Below are positions 11,413 through 20,295 of a DNA stretch of 64,000 nt, in pieces. The stretch is from Streptomyces sp. WAC08241 (GTDB taxonomy: Bacteria > Actinomycetota > Actinomycetes > Streptomycetales > Streptomycetaceae). A model generated the notes under the pieces. It worked only from the letters and a program-made list of their open reading frames with translations, was not told where the DNA came from and searched no databases. The stretch is from the NCBI GenBank assembly GCA_007858575.1, contig CP042279.1:248001-312000 (forward strand), written 5' to 3'. A program made the position numbers and the translations under genes. Position 1 is the first letter of the stretch. Each line of letters starts with the position of its first letter.

Positions 11413-12054
11413 GTGAAGGGGAGCCCCAAGAAGGTCGTCGTCTTCGACTACGGCTTCGGCAACGTGCGCTCCGCCGAGCGCGCCTCGCCCGGGTCGGCGC
11501 CGACGTCGAGATCACCCGCGACTACGAGCGCGCCATGAACGCCGACGGGCTCCTCGTCCCCGGCGTCGGCGCCTTCTCCGCCTGCATGCAGGGGCTCAAG
11601 GAGGCCCGCGGCGACTGGATCGTCGGCCGCCGCCTGGCCGGCGGCCGGCCCGTCATGGGCATCTGCGTCGGCATGCAGATCCTCTTCGCCCAGGGCATCG
11701 AGCACGGCGTGGAGACCGAGGGCCTCGACGAGTGGCCCGGCACGGTCGAGCCGCTGAACGCCCCCGTCGTCCCCCACATGGGCTGGAACACCGTCGACGC
11801 CCCCGCGGACAGCGAGCTGTTCGCCGGGCTCGACGCCGACGCCCGCTACTACTTCGTGCACTCCTACGGGTGCGCGAGTGGACGCTGGAGATCGGCAACC
11901 CCACATCCGCGCCCCCAAGGTCAGTTGGGCCACCCACGGCGAGCCCTTCGTCGCGGCCGTCGAGAACGGCGCCCTGTGGGCCACCCAGTTCCACCCCGAG
12001 AAGTCCGGCGACGCCGGAGCCCAGCTCCTCACCAACTGGATCGGAACCCTGTGA
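11413..12054 (+). CDS. hisH: Imidazole glycerol phosphate synthase, glutaminase subunit
   Basis: Class I glutamine amidotransferase supplying ammonia to HisF. About 214 residues. It begins [19 protein letters not shown] after the GTG at 11413. The nucleophile cysteine is in [11 protein letters not shown], and the His-Glu pair of the triad is in [14 protein letters not shown] near the C terminus. Frame changes: near 11482 (lost C in GCCCTC), near 11870 (lost G in the GGGG of SYGVREWTLE) and near 11903. An ATG at 11393 overlaps the preceding stop but runs into an early stop codon, so 11413 is the better start. The stop overlaps the priA start (GTGA). Confidence 0.92.
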
Positions 12055-12779
12055 GCAGCACGCTTGAACTCCTCCCCGCCGTCGACGTCCGCGACGGCCA
12101 GGCCGTCCGCCTCGTCCACGGCGAGTCCGGCACCGAGACCTCCTACGGCTCCCCGCTCGAAGCGGCCCTCGCCTGGCAGAACTCCGGCGCCGAGTGGCTG
12201 CACCTGGTCGACCTCGACGCGGCCTTCGGCACCGGCGACAACCGCGAGCTGATCGCCCAGGTCGCGAAGGCGATGGACATCAAGGTCGAGCTCTCCGGCG
12301 GCATCCGCGACGACGCCTCGCTCGCCGCCGCCCTCGCCACCGGCTGCACCCGCGTCAACCTCGGCACCGCCGCCCTGGAGACCCCCGAGTGGGTCGCCAA
12401 GGTCATCGCCGAGTACGGCGACAAGATCGCCGTCGGCCTCGACGTGCGCGGCACGACCCTGCGCGGCCGCGGCTGGACCCGCGACGGCGGCGACCTGTAC
12501 GAGACGCTGGCCCGCCTCGACTCCGAGGGCTGCGCCCGCTACGTCGTCACCGACATCGCCAAGGACGGCACGCTCCAGGGCCCCAACCTGGAGCTCCTGA
12601 AGAACGTCTGCGCGGCCACCGACAAGCCCGTCGTCGCCTCCGGCGGCGTCTCCTCCCTGGACGACCTGCGGGCCCTGTCCGGCCTGGTCCCGCTGGGCGT
12701 CGAGGGCGCGATCGTCGGCAAGGCGCTCTACGCCGAGGCCTTCACCCTCGAAGAGGCGCTCGCGGCGGTGGCGTCGTGA
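12051..12779 (+). CDS. priA: Bifunctional HisA/TrpF isomerase PriA
   Basis: A TIM-barrel phosphoribosyl isomerase of 242 residues, intact. In Streptomyces and relatives PriA performs both the HisA reaction (ProFAR to PRFAR) and the TrpF reaction (phosphoribosylanthranilate isomerisation), so it serves both pathways in this window. Motifs are [19 protein letters not shown] at the N terminus, [13 protein letters not shown] with the catalytic aspartate, [27 protein letters not shown] and [13 protein letters not shown]. No separate trpF is seen near trpC/trpB, consistent with this dual role. It overlaps both neighbours by four bases. Confidence 0.95.
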   Translation: MSSTLELLPAVDVRDGQAVRLVHGESGTETSYGSPLEAALAWQNSGAEWLHLVDLDAAFGTGDNRELIAQVAKAMDIKVELSGGIRDDASLAAALATGCTRVNLGTAALETPEWVAKVIAEYGDKIAVGLDVRGTTLRGRGWTRDGGDLYETLARLDSEGCARYVVTDIAKDGTLQGPNLELLKNVCAATDKPVVASGGVSSLDDLRALSGLVPLGVEGAIVGKALYAEAFTLEEALAAVAS

Positions 12780-13173
12780 CCTCCGGCGTCCGCAAGGTCG
12801 TCACCGGGGCGCCCTGGGAGGAGCAGTTCGGCTACTCCCGCGCGGTCGCGCTGCCGAACGGCACGGTCCTGGTCTCCGGCTGCACGTCGGTGGTCGACGG
12901 CCAGATCGCCGACGGCGGCCCGTACGACCAGGCGGTCAACTCCTTCCAGGTGGCCTTCGGCGCGTTGGAGCAGCTCGGCCTGGGGCCGAGCACGTCGTCC
13001 GCACCCGGATGTACCTCACGCACGCCCGGGACGTGGAGGAGGTCGGCCGCGCCCACAAGGAGCTGTTCGACGCCGTCCGCCCCGCCGCCTCCATGATCAT
13101 CGTCTCCGGCTTCGTCGACCCCCGCCTGGTCGTCGAGGTCGAGGTCGAGGCCTACCGGGGTGAGGACGCGTGA
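12776..13173 (+). CDS. ridA: RidA family reactive-intermediate deaminase
   Basis: About 132 residues of the RidA/YjgF/YER057c family, which hydrolyses reactive enamine/imine intermediates released by PLP enzymes. Recognisable parts are [47 protein letters not shown], and a C terminus [27 protein letters not shown] with the usual Arg and Glu positions. One base is missing near 12990 ([13 protein letters not shown] expected). It sits between priA and hisF with 4-bp overlaps on both sides, so it is translated as part of the his operon. Confidence 0.88.
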
Positions 13174-13924
13174 CCCTCGCCGTACGCGTGATCCCCTGCC
13201 TGGACGTGGACAACGGCCGGGTCGTCAAGGGCGTCAACTTCCAGAACCTGCGGGACGCGGGCGACCCCGTCGAGATGGCGAAGCTGTACGATGCCGAGGG
13301 CGCCGACGAGCTGACCTTCCTCGACATCACCGCCTCCTCCGGCAACCGCGAGACCACCTACGACGTGGTGCGCCGCACCGCCGAGCAGGTCTTCATCCCG
13401 CTCACGGTCGGCGGCGGCGTGCGGTCGGCCGAGGACGTCGACCGGCTGCTGCGGGCCGGTGCCGACAAGGTCGGCGTCAACACCGCGGCCATCGCGCGCC
13501 CCGAGCTGATCCGGGAGATCGCGGAGCGCTTCGGCCGCCAGGTGCTCGTCCTGTCCGTGGACGCGCGCCGCACGGAGACCGGCTCCTTCGAGGTCACCAC
13601 GCACGGCGGCCGCAAGGGCACCGGCATCGACGCGGTCGAGTGGGCGCACCGCGCCGCCGAGCTCGGCGCGGGCGAGATCCTGCTCAACTCGATGGACGCG
13701 GACGGCACGAAGGACGGCTACGACACCGAGATGATCGCGGCCGTGCGCAAGCACGTGACCGTGCCGGTGATCGCCTCCGGCGGCGCGGGAAGCTCTCCGA
13801 CTTCCCGCCGGCCGTCGCGGCGGGCGCGGACGCGGTGCTCGCGGCCTCCGTCTTCCACTTCGGCGACCTGCGGATCGGCCAGGTCAAGGAGACGCTGCGG
13901 GAGGCGGGCCACCCGGTCCGCTGA
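13170..13924 (+). CDS. hisF: Imidazole glycerol phosphate synthase, cyclase subunit
   Basis: TIM-barrel cyclase of about 251 residues that, with HisH, makes imidazole glycerol phosphate and AICAR from PRFAR. It starts [21 protein letters not shown] with the first catalytic aspartate. It continues [48 protein letters not shown] and [17 protein letters not shown] with the second aspartate. One G is lost near 13787 in GGAGKLSDF. It ends EAGHPVR and is followed by a strong terminator-like hairpin, so it closes the main his operon. Confidence 0.95.
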
Positions 13925-13944
13925 GACCCGGTTCCGCTTCCCGG

Positions 13945-13964
13945 AAGGGCCCCTCGGGGCCCTT
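13945..13964 (+). terminator. Rho-independent-type hairpin after hisF
   Basis: A 9-bp perfect stem, AAGGGCCCC / GGGGCCCTT with a two-base loop, begins 20 bases after the hisF stop and is followed by a short CTTCG tail. GC-rich hairpins without a long T tract are the usual Streptomyces form. Confidence 0.75.
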
Positions 13965-13990
13965 CTTCGCATCGGAACGCGCAACATTCC

Positions 13991-14186
13991 TTGTACCTCG
14001 GCCGCGTCTCCGCCGTCGCGAGCCTGCGCAGCCTGGGCCTCGCTCCGCTGAGATTCCCGGTCACGGGCGCGGCGATCGGCCTGTGGGGCACGGGACCGGT
14101 CTTTGTGGCCAGCGCCGCCGTCTGCGCTCTGGTGGGGCGTACGGACTCTGGTCCCGGCCCTGCGCCGCGCCGAACTGCCGACGTAG
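13991..14186 (+). pseudogene. C-terminal fragment of an MFS transporter
   Basis: About 65 codons reading [30 protein letters not shown] and GPVFVASAAVCALVG, then (after a frame change near 14140) LVPALRRAELPT and a TAG at 14184. This is like the last two transmembrane helices of EntS-type major facilitator exporters, whose C-terminal half typically has 'LGRVSA..SLGSLGLAPLGFPL.G'. No N-terminal ten helices precede it; hisF ends directly upstream. It is therefore a remnant. It has no start codon with a convincing ribosome-binding site. Confidence 0.55.
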
Positions 14187-14240
14187 CGCAGGCCACCGCC
14201 CCCGGAAGCACGGAAGCGGCACCGGGCCGCCGTACAGGCC

Positions 14241-14872
14241 CTAGATCCCCAGCCGCTTCGTCTCCCGCAGCCGCTCGATCGCCTGCGGCTCGCCGTCCAG
14301 CGCCACCTTCGCCGCGTCCTGCCGCCCGTACAGGTACATCGTCAGCTCGCCCGGTTCCCCGGAGGCCGTCACCACCGGGTGCCCTTGCGGGCGACCACCG
14401 TCTGCCCGTCCGGGCGGCGCAGCACCAGGCCCACTGGGACCTTGCGGCCCAGCAGCCGGGCCGTGCGCTCCAGGCGGGACCAGAGGGCGTCCGCGAAGAC
14501 CGGGTCCAGCTCACGGGCCGACCAGTGGGCTGGGCCCGCCGCACGTCCTCCGCGTGCACGTAGAACTCGACGACGTTCGCCCCTCGTCCACCTGCTTGAT
14601 CGTGAACGGCGAGAACTTCGGCGGGCCCGTGCGGATCAGCCGGATCAGCTCGTCGTACGGCCGGTCGGCGAACTCCGCCTGCACCCGGTCCTGCCGGTCC
14701 TTGAGCGCCGGTACGAGCGAGCCGGCTGCCGCGTCCGGGCGCCGCTCCCGCACCACCACATGGGCAGCGAGGTCCCGGGTCCGCCACCCTCGCAGAGCGT
14801 CGGCGCGTCCGGACCGGCCGCCTCCAACAGATCAGCCAGCAGAAGCCGTTCACGTTTGGCATGGGTCGACAT
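14241..14872 (-). CDS. TIGR03085-type DinB/maleylpyruvate isomerase-like protein (frameshifted)
   Basis: About 212 residues. It begins [20 protein letters not shown] with TLCEGW, the hallmark of the actinobacterial mycothiol-dependent isomerase-like/DinB four-helix family. Then come [36 protein letters not shown] and [17 protein letters not shown] with the metal-site His. The C-terminal part is a beta domain ([25 protein letters not shown]) ending LRETKRLGI. Frame changes near 14795, 14580, 14530 and 14385. The family is a putative metal-dependent thiol-linked enzyme of unknown substrate. It lies on the opposite strand between hisF and hisI. Confidence 0.75.
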
Positions 14873-14955
14873 GTCCGCCAGCGTACGGCGGACGCCGACG
14901 GTCCGCCCAGTGGACGCCCGCCGGCCACCGCCCCCGGGCGCGGCACAATGGCGCC

Positions 14956-15306
14956 ATGAGCAGCAATCTCGACCCGGCCCTCTCCGCCCGCCTCAAGCGC
15001 AGCCCGGACGGGCTCGTCCCCGCCATCGCCCAGCAGTACGACACCGGCGAGGTGCTGATGCTCGGCTGGATGGACGACGAGGCCCTGCACCGCACCCTCA
15101 CCACCGGCCGCTGCACCTACTGGTCCCGCAGCCGGAACGAGTACTGGGTCAAGGGCGACACCTCCGGCCACGTCCAGCACGTCAAGTCCGTCGCCCTCGA
15201 CTGCGACGCCGACACCCTCCTCGTCAAGGTCGACCAGGTCGGGGCCGCCTGCCACACCGGCGCCCGCACCTGCTTCGACGCCGACGTGCTCCCCGTATCC
15301 CAGTAA
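14956..15306 (+). CDS. hisI: Phosphoribosyl-AMP cyclohydrolase
   Basis: Intact 116-residue enzyme opening the purine ring of phosphoribosyl-AMP in histidine synthesis; zinc and magnesium dependent. Motifs are [37 protein letters not shown] (metal-binding Asp region) and [17 protein letters not shown], followed by [12 protein letters not shown] carrying two zinc cysteines. The ATG at 14956 follows a short spacer. The gene stands apart from the main his operon and 11 bases before trpE, so the two are probably co-transcribed. Confidence 0.95.
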   Translation: MSSNLDPALSARLKRSPDGLVPAIAQQYDTGEVLMLGWMDDEALHRTLTTGRCTYWSRSRNEYWVKGDTSGHVQHVKSVALDCDADTLLVKVDQVGAACHTGARTCFDADVLPVSQ

Positions 15307-15317
15307 GGTCCGGTCCC

Positions 15318-16813
15318 ATGGATCTCGACACCTTCCGCAAGCTGGCGGCCGACCGCCGCGTCATCCCCGTCAGCCGCAGGCTCCTCGCGGACGGCGACAC
15401 CCCGGTCGGGCTCTACCGCAAGCTCGCCGCCGAACGCCCCGGCACCTTCCTCCTCGAATCCGCGGAGAACGGCCGTAGCTGGTCCCGCTACTCCTTCATC
15501 GGGGTCCGCAGCGACGCCACGCTGACGGTGAAGGACGGCGAGGCCCACTGGCTCGGCACCCCGCCCGTCGGCGTCCCCGTCGACGGCGACCCCTCCAGGC
15601 CCTGCGCGCCACCGTCGAGACCCTCCACACCCCCGCGACCTCGAAGCTCTGCTCGGTGGCGGACTGCCCCCTTCACCGGCGGCATGGTCGGCTACCTCGG
15701 CTACGACATCGTCCGCCGCCTGGAGAAGATCGGCGAGCACGGCCGCGACGACCTGGAGCTCCCCGAGCTCACCATGCTCTCACCAGCGACCTCGCGGTCC
15801 TCGATCACTGGGACGGCTCGGTCCTCCTGATCGCCAACGCGATCAACCACAACGACCTGGAGACCGGCGTCGACGAGGCGTACGCGCACGCCGTCGCCCG
15901 CCTCGACGCCATGGAGGCCGACCTGGCCCGCCCGGTCGCCACCGCCCCCACCGCCCTGCCCGCCTCCGAGCTCCCCGCCTACTCGGCCCTCTGGGGCGGT
16001 CCGGCCTACCAGGAGGCCGTCGAGGACGTGAAGGAGCGCATCCGGGCCGGCGAGGCCTTCCAGGTCGTGCCCTCGCAGCGGTTCGAGACCCCTGCACCGC
16101 CTCCGCGCTCGACGTCTACCGGGTCCTGCGGGCCACCAACCCCTCCCCGTACATGTACCTCTTCCGCTTCGAGAACGGCTTCGACGTCGTCGGATCCAGC
16201 CCCGAGGCCCTCGTCAAGGTCGAGGACGGACAGGCGCTCCTGCACCCCATCGCCGGGACCCGGCACCGGGGCGCCACCCCGCAGGAGGACCACGACCTCG
16301 CCGAGGAGCTGCTCGCCGACCCCAAGGAGCGCGCCGAGCACCTCATGCTCGTCGACCTCGGCCGCAACGACCTCGGCCGGGTCTGCGCGCCCGGCTCCGT
16401 GGAGGTCGTCGACTTCATGTCGATCGAGCGCTACTCCCACGTCATGCACATCGTCTCCACCGTGACCGGCCGGGTCGCCGAGGGCCGCACCGCCTTCGAC
16501 GTCCTCACCGCCTGCTTCCCCGCCGGCACCTCTCCGGCGCCCCCAAGCCGCGCGCCATGCAGATCATCGAGGAGCTCGAACCCTCCCGGCGCGGCCTGTA
16601 CGGCGGATGTGTCGGTTATCTCGATTTCGCCGGCGACGCGGACACCGCCATCGCCATCCGCACCGCCCTGCTCCGCGACGGCACCGCGTACGTGCAGGCT
16701 GGGGCGGGCGTCGTCGCCGACTCGACCCGGTCGCCGAGGACGACGAGTGCCGCAACAAGGCCGCGGCCGTGCTCCGGGCCGTCCACACCGCCAACCGGAT
16801 GAACGCCTCCTGA
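15318..16813 (+). CDS. trpE: Anthranilate synthase component I
   Basis: Converts chorismate to anthranilate with ammonia or a glutaminase partner; about 499 residues. The N-terminal part has [18 protein letters not shown] with the Trp-feedback LLES motif. The catalytic part has [58 protein letters not shown], and [12 protein letters not shown] spread over a frame change near 16530. It ends [18 protein letters not shown]. At least six bases are missing (near 15593, 15668, 15780, 16090, 16530 and 16722). No trpG is seen in the window. Coupled with hisI upstream and the Trp-associated membrane protein downstream. Confidence 0.95.
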
Positions 16814-16836
16814 GCCCGTAGGGGATAGTGGGGTAC

Positions 16837-17474
16837 GTGAGTGCCGTACCCGTACCCCAGCCCCGGGCCGCCCGAGCGGCCGCCCCTCCGGTGGCCGTCG
16901 CAGCCTGGCCGCGGCCTCTCCTCGGCGCCCTCGGCGCCACCGTCGTCCTGCTCTCCGCCGGGCAGATCTGGGCGGAGGGCACCGCGGCCGTCGGCGGCGG
17001 CAGCGTTCCCGTCGAGGCCGACGGCGGCACCGTCACCGGCGTGCCCACCGCCCTCGCGATCGTCGGCCTCGCCGCCCTCTTCGCCGTCTTCGCCGTCCGC
17101 CGCACCGGCCGCACCCTCGTCGCCGCGCTCCTCGCGCTGAGCGGCGCGGGCGCCGCGCTCGCCGCGGTCCTCGGCGCCTCCGACCGGACCGCCCTGGACG
17201 CCGAGGCCGCCCGCATCAGCGGCGACACGGCCGCCGCCGTCGCCGGCCTCACCCACACCGCCTGGCCGTACGTGACCGCCGCGGGCGCCGCCCTCATCCT
17301 GCTCGCCGGCTCTTCGCGCTCCGCTTCGGCAAGAACTGGCCGGCCATGGGCGGCCGCTACGAGCGCGCCGACGCCCCGCGCGCCGGACGCAAGGCGCCCG
17401 CCGCCACCGACCCCGACCGGCCCGAGGACCTGTGGAAGGCCCTGGACCGCGGCGAGGACCCCACCCGGAGCTGA
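16837..17474 (+). CDS. Trp biosynthesis-associated membrane protein (Trp_oprn_chp family)
   Basis: About 212 residues with four hydrophobic segments: PRPLLGALGATVVLLSAGQIW, ALAIVGLAALFAVFAV, LVAALLALSGAGAALAAVL and WPYVTAAGAALILLAG. The tail is polar and ends DLWKALDRGEDPTRS. This is the pattern of the actinobacterial family found next to trpE/trpC and named for that association; the molecular function is not known. GTG at 16837 lies 24 bases after trpE. One C is missing near 17315 (LLAGLFALRFGKNW expected). Confidence 0.85.
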
Positions 17475-17615
17475 CCGGGGCCGGGCGCCGACCGCGACGC
17501 GTGATCGTCCCGGTACCCCCGATTCATCCTCGCGCGCCCGCGTGCGGGACAATGAGCGCCGAGCGTCCGCGCACGCGTGACCTCACCACCGAGCAACAGC
17601 AACGAGGAGCAACTC

Positions 17616-17870
17616 ATGGCGGGCAGCGCCCACGGACACACCCCGGCCGCCTGGACCGGTGTCATCATCTCCTTCATCGGCTTCTGCATCGCCGGGGTCT
17701 TCATGGTGGCCGCCAACGTGCCCGGTTTCTGGGCGGGCATCGCCGTCGTCCTCCTCGGCGGCGTCGTCGGCGGAGCGATGAAGGTGGCGGGCCTCGGCAT
17801 GCCGAAGCAGTCGGCCGACGTCGTCGCCGCCCGCGAGGCCGCGACCACCACCGCGCGGGCCCGTTCCTGA
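17616..17870 (+). CDS. HGxxPAAW-motif small membrane protein
   Basis: An 84-residue protein with the N-terminal signature HGHTPAAWTGV, followed by two hydrophobic spans (IISFIGFCIAGVFMVAAN and FWAGIAVVLLGGVVGGAM) and a short charged tail. The family is conserved in actinobacteria near trp genes and is named after the motif; role unknown. The ATG at 17616 is chosen because GAGGAG at 17604-17609 is correctly spaced; an upstream in-frame ATG at 17577 lacks a convincing ribosome site. Confidence 0.85.
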   Translation: MAGSAHGHTPAAWTGVIISFIGFCIAGVFMVAANVPGFWAGIAVVLLGGVVGGAMKVAGLGMPKQSADVVAAREAATTTARARS

Positions 17871-17887
17871 CGCGACCCCACGCACCC

Positions 17888-17922
17888 GAGGGCGCGGCCC
17901 GGCGACGCCGGACCGCGCCCTC
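17888..17922. terminator. GC-rich terminator hairpin
   Basis: A long, nearly perfect stem (GAGGGCGCGG pairing with CCGCGCCCTC, extended inward by CCCGGC/GCCGGA with one mismatch) begins 17 bases after the stop of the HGxxPAAW gene. Further CGCGCGTGAGGG-type repeats follow to about 18010. Confidence 0.65.
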
Positions 17923-18026
17923 GCGCGTGGAGGGCCCGGGCCGGCTTCGTGAGGGGAGAGGGCCGGCCGGGCTCGCGCGCGAGGGGTCGGGCTGCGCCCT
18001 CGCGCGTGAGGGGCGAGAATCACCGC

Positions 18027-18657
18027 GTGGACCCACACCCGACGCCCGAACCCGCGACCGACACCGCCCACCACACCCGGTCGGCGGAACCCGCGGCCAC
18101 GAATGTCCCGGACCCGGTGCGAGAGGCTCCACGCCCGTGCCCGGAGGGCGTACCGGCACACGTGGGAACGGAGACCCCGGCCCCGCGGCCGGACGGCGTG
18201 CCCGCGCCACCCGAGTGCCGTCTGGCACGGGCCCTTCGTGCCCCCGCACCCCCTCCCCGCCCCGGTCGCGCGCCCGGCGCCTGCTCGCGCCCGTGGGGCG
18301 GTCGCCGGGGTCGTCGCGGCGTTCGCGTACGTCGGGGCCGTCGACCCCAACGAACCCGGGCACTATCCGGTCTGCCCCTGCTCCGCTTCACCGGCGTGTA
18401 CTGCCCCGGCTGCGGCGGGCTCCGCAGCGCCCACGCCTTCGCCCACGGCGACCTCCCGGCCGCCCTCGGCTCCAACGCCCTCGCCGTCGTCGGCTACGGC
18501 GTGTTCGCCGTCGTGGCCGTCCTGTGGCTGGTTCGCGCCTACCGGGCGTACCGACGCGGCTCTCGGTCCGCCCGCGCTGGTGGTGGGGGATCGGGGCCGT
18601 CCTCGCCCTCTTCACCCTGGTCAGAACCTTCCCTTCGGCTCCGTGCTGGCCCCGTGA
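18027..18657 (+). CDS. DUF2752 family membrane protein (frameshifted)
   Basis: About 210 residues. A long Pro/Thr-rich N terminus is followed by a membrane segment near 18300-18345, then the family signature: [22 protein letters not shown] with CPxCGG, and a second hydrophobic span [20 protein letters not shown] third follows near 18590-18630, ending [10 protein letters not shown]. Frame changes near 18295, 18380, 18565 and 18625. The CPGCGGLR motif suggests metal or thiol chemistry at the membrane, but the function is unknown. GTG at 18027 lacks a strong ribosome-binding site. Confidence 0.65.
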
Positions 18658-18794
18658 GGACCTGCCGGAACCCCGGCGGGACGTCCCAGCAGGTGGGACG
18701 CCGCTCCGGCCGATGCGATTCCCGGGCCGTCCTGCGGATAGGATCGATGTGGCTGAACCTGGTTCATCATCACCGTCCCGGAAGGGGCCCTCGC

Positions 18795-19604
18795 GTGAGT
18801 GTGCTCGACGAGATCATCGAAGGCGTGCGCGCCGACCTCGCAGAGCGGCAGGCGCGGGTCACCCTCGACGAGCTCAAGGAGCGCGCCGCCAAGGCGCCGC
18901 AGGCTAAGGACGGCGTCGCCGCACTGCGCGGCGACGGCGTCAAGGTGATCTGCGAGGTCAAGCGCTCCAGCCCGTCCAAGGGCGCGCTCGCCGCGATCGC
19001 CGACCCGGCCGGACTCGCCGCGGACTACGAGGCGGGCGGCGCGGCCGTCATCTCCGTCCTCACCGAGGAGCGCCGCTTCGGCGGCTCCCTCGCGGACCTG
19101 GAGGCCGTCCGCGCCAAGGTCGACATCCCGGTCCTGCGCAAGGACTTCATCGTCACCGCGTACCAGCTCTGGGAGGCGCGGGCGTACGGAGCGGACCTCG
19201 CGCTCCTCATCGTCGCCGCCCTGGAGCAGGAGGCCCTCGTCTCCCTCATCGAGCGGGCCGAGTCCATCGGGCTCACCCCGCTGGTCGAGGTGCACGACGA
19301 GGAGGAGGTCGAGCGCGCCGTCGACGCGGGCGCCCGGATCATCGGCGTCAACGCCCGCAACCTCAAGACCCTCAAGGTCGACCGCTCCACCTTCGAGCGC
19401 GTCGCCCCCGAGATCCCGGCGCACGTCGTCAAGGTCGCCGAGTCCGGCGTCCGCGGCCCGCACGACCTCATCGCGTACGCCAACGCGGGCGCCGACGCGG
19501 TCCTCGTGGGCGAGTCCCTGGTGACCGGCCGCGACCCGAAGGCCGCCGTCGCCGACCTGGTCGCCGCCGGCGCCCACCCGGCCCTCCGCCACGGCCGGAG
19601 CTGA
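18795..19604 (+). CDS. trpC: Indole-3-glycerol phosphate synthase
   Basis: Intact TIM-barrel enzyme of 269 residues forming indole-3-glycerol phosphate from CdRP. Motifs: [16 protein letters not shown] with the catalytic lysine, [38 protein letters not shown] with the second lysine, [33 protein letters not shown] and AESGVRG. It starts GTG at 18795 after a GGAAGGGG sequence and begins the trpC-trpM-trpB-trpA set. No fused TrpF domain is present; PriA at 12051 should supply that step. Confidence 0.95.
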   Translation: MSVLDEIIEGVRADLAERQARVTLDELKERAAKAPQAKDGVAALRGDGVKVICEVKRSSPSKGALAAIADPAGLAADYEAGGAAVISVLTEERRFGGSLADLEAVRAKVDIPVLRKDFIVTAYQLWEARAYGADLALLIVAALEQEALVSLIERAESIGLTPLVEVHDEEEVERAVDAGARIIGVNARNLKTLKVDRSTFERVAPEIPAHVVKVAESGVRGPHDLIAYANAGADAVLVGESLVTGRDPKAAVADLVAAGAHPALRHGRS

Positions 19605-19611
19605 CCGGACC

Positions 19612-19881
19612 ATGACCCCTGCCACGACGCGCCGACACCTCCGGGCCACGCCGCCCGGGGAACGTCGCCGCGCCGTCGGCACCGGGCGCCGCGGCCGGCT
19701 CCGCACCGCCGCGGCCCCGTCCCCGCGCACGCCCCCTGGCCCGGGCTGCCGCCCGCGCGGCTGCCGCGCACCCGCCCGGCGGGTCCTCGGCCGCCGGGTG
19801 CGGTACGTGATCGGCGACGAGCCCGGCCAGGTCAACGGCATGCGATGGCGCCCGCGCCTCGCGCGCGACGTCAACGCCTAG
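19612..19881 (+). CDS. trpM: TrpM-like small basic protein
   Basis: An 89-residue, very arginine-rich protein lying eight bases after trpC. The C-terminal half, GCRPRGCRAPARRVLGRRVRY followed by VIGDEPGQVNGMRWRPR, matches what I recall of the small protein between trpC and trpB in Streptomyces, called TrpM or TrpX and reported to modulate tryptophan synthesis. The N-terminal 40 residues are low-complexity and may include a wrong frame or a later true start. Two cysteines lie close together (GCRPRGC). Confidence 0.7.
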   Translation: MTPATTRRHLRATPPGERRRAVGTGRRGRLRTAAAPSPRTPPGPGCRPRGCRAPARRVLGRRVRYVIGDEPGQVNGMRWRPRLARDVNA

Positions 19882-20295
19882 CGCCTCCGGCTCTCCGGCA
19901 CCTCGCCCGTACGGGGCCGCGCCACGCGGCCCCGCCCTGTGGGGTCGCCGCGTGGCCCTCGCCTCGCCAGGGCGGGCGCCTTCGCCACCGCCCCCGTGTG
20001 GCAATCGTCCCGCAGGGCGGGACGGTGGGCACACGGGACGGCGCCTTGGCGGCGCCCACGCCTCTGCTCCCGCCCGCGCCACCTGCACGGTGCACACAAG
20101 GTGCGGGCCAAGGCGCGGAAGCCCGGGCGCGACAGGGGCGTACCGGCGGCCCGCAACGGGCGCGGCGGCCCCGTAACCGGTGCCCGGCAACGGCGACCGC
20201 ACCGGCGGCGGCAACGCCGTACGTGAGCGGCGCGCGCATACCGTGACCATCACCCACACGTATCCCGGGGCACCCGCCCCGCGAGGAGCAACCGC
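19882..20295 (+). other. Structured trpB leader region
   Basis: A 414-base gap without a supported gene. It contains several GC-rich inverted repeats: GGGGCCGCG-CCA-CGCGGCCCC at 19911-19931; a longer alternative pairing of CCGCCCTG near 19931 with CAGGGCGG near 19970 that borrows the base of the first stem; and CGTCCCGC-AGG-GCGGGACG near 20007-20025. The last bases carry the trpB ribosome site (GAGGAG, 20282-20287). The mutually exclusive stems would suit attenuation, but I see no Trp-codon cluster in a short leader peptide. Confidence 0.4.
19911..19931 (+). terminator. Hairpin after trpM (terminator or attenuator)
   Basis: Perfect 9-bp stem GGGGCCGCG / CGCGGCCCC with a three-base loop, 30 bases after the trpM stop. 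There is no T tract. It could separate trpC-trpM from trpBA or act in attenuation. Confidence 0.5.

Noticed and set aside
19939..20226. Candidate Trp-containing leader peptide before trpB
   Set aside because: The frame has three scattered Trp codons, not a cluster, and no good ribosome site; composition is typical of random high-GC frames.
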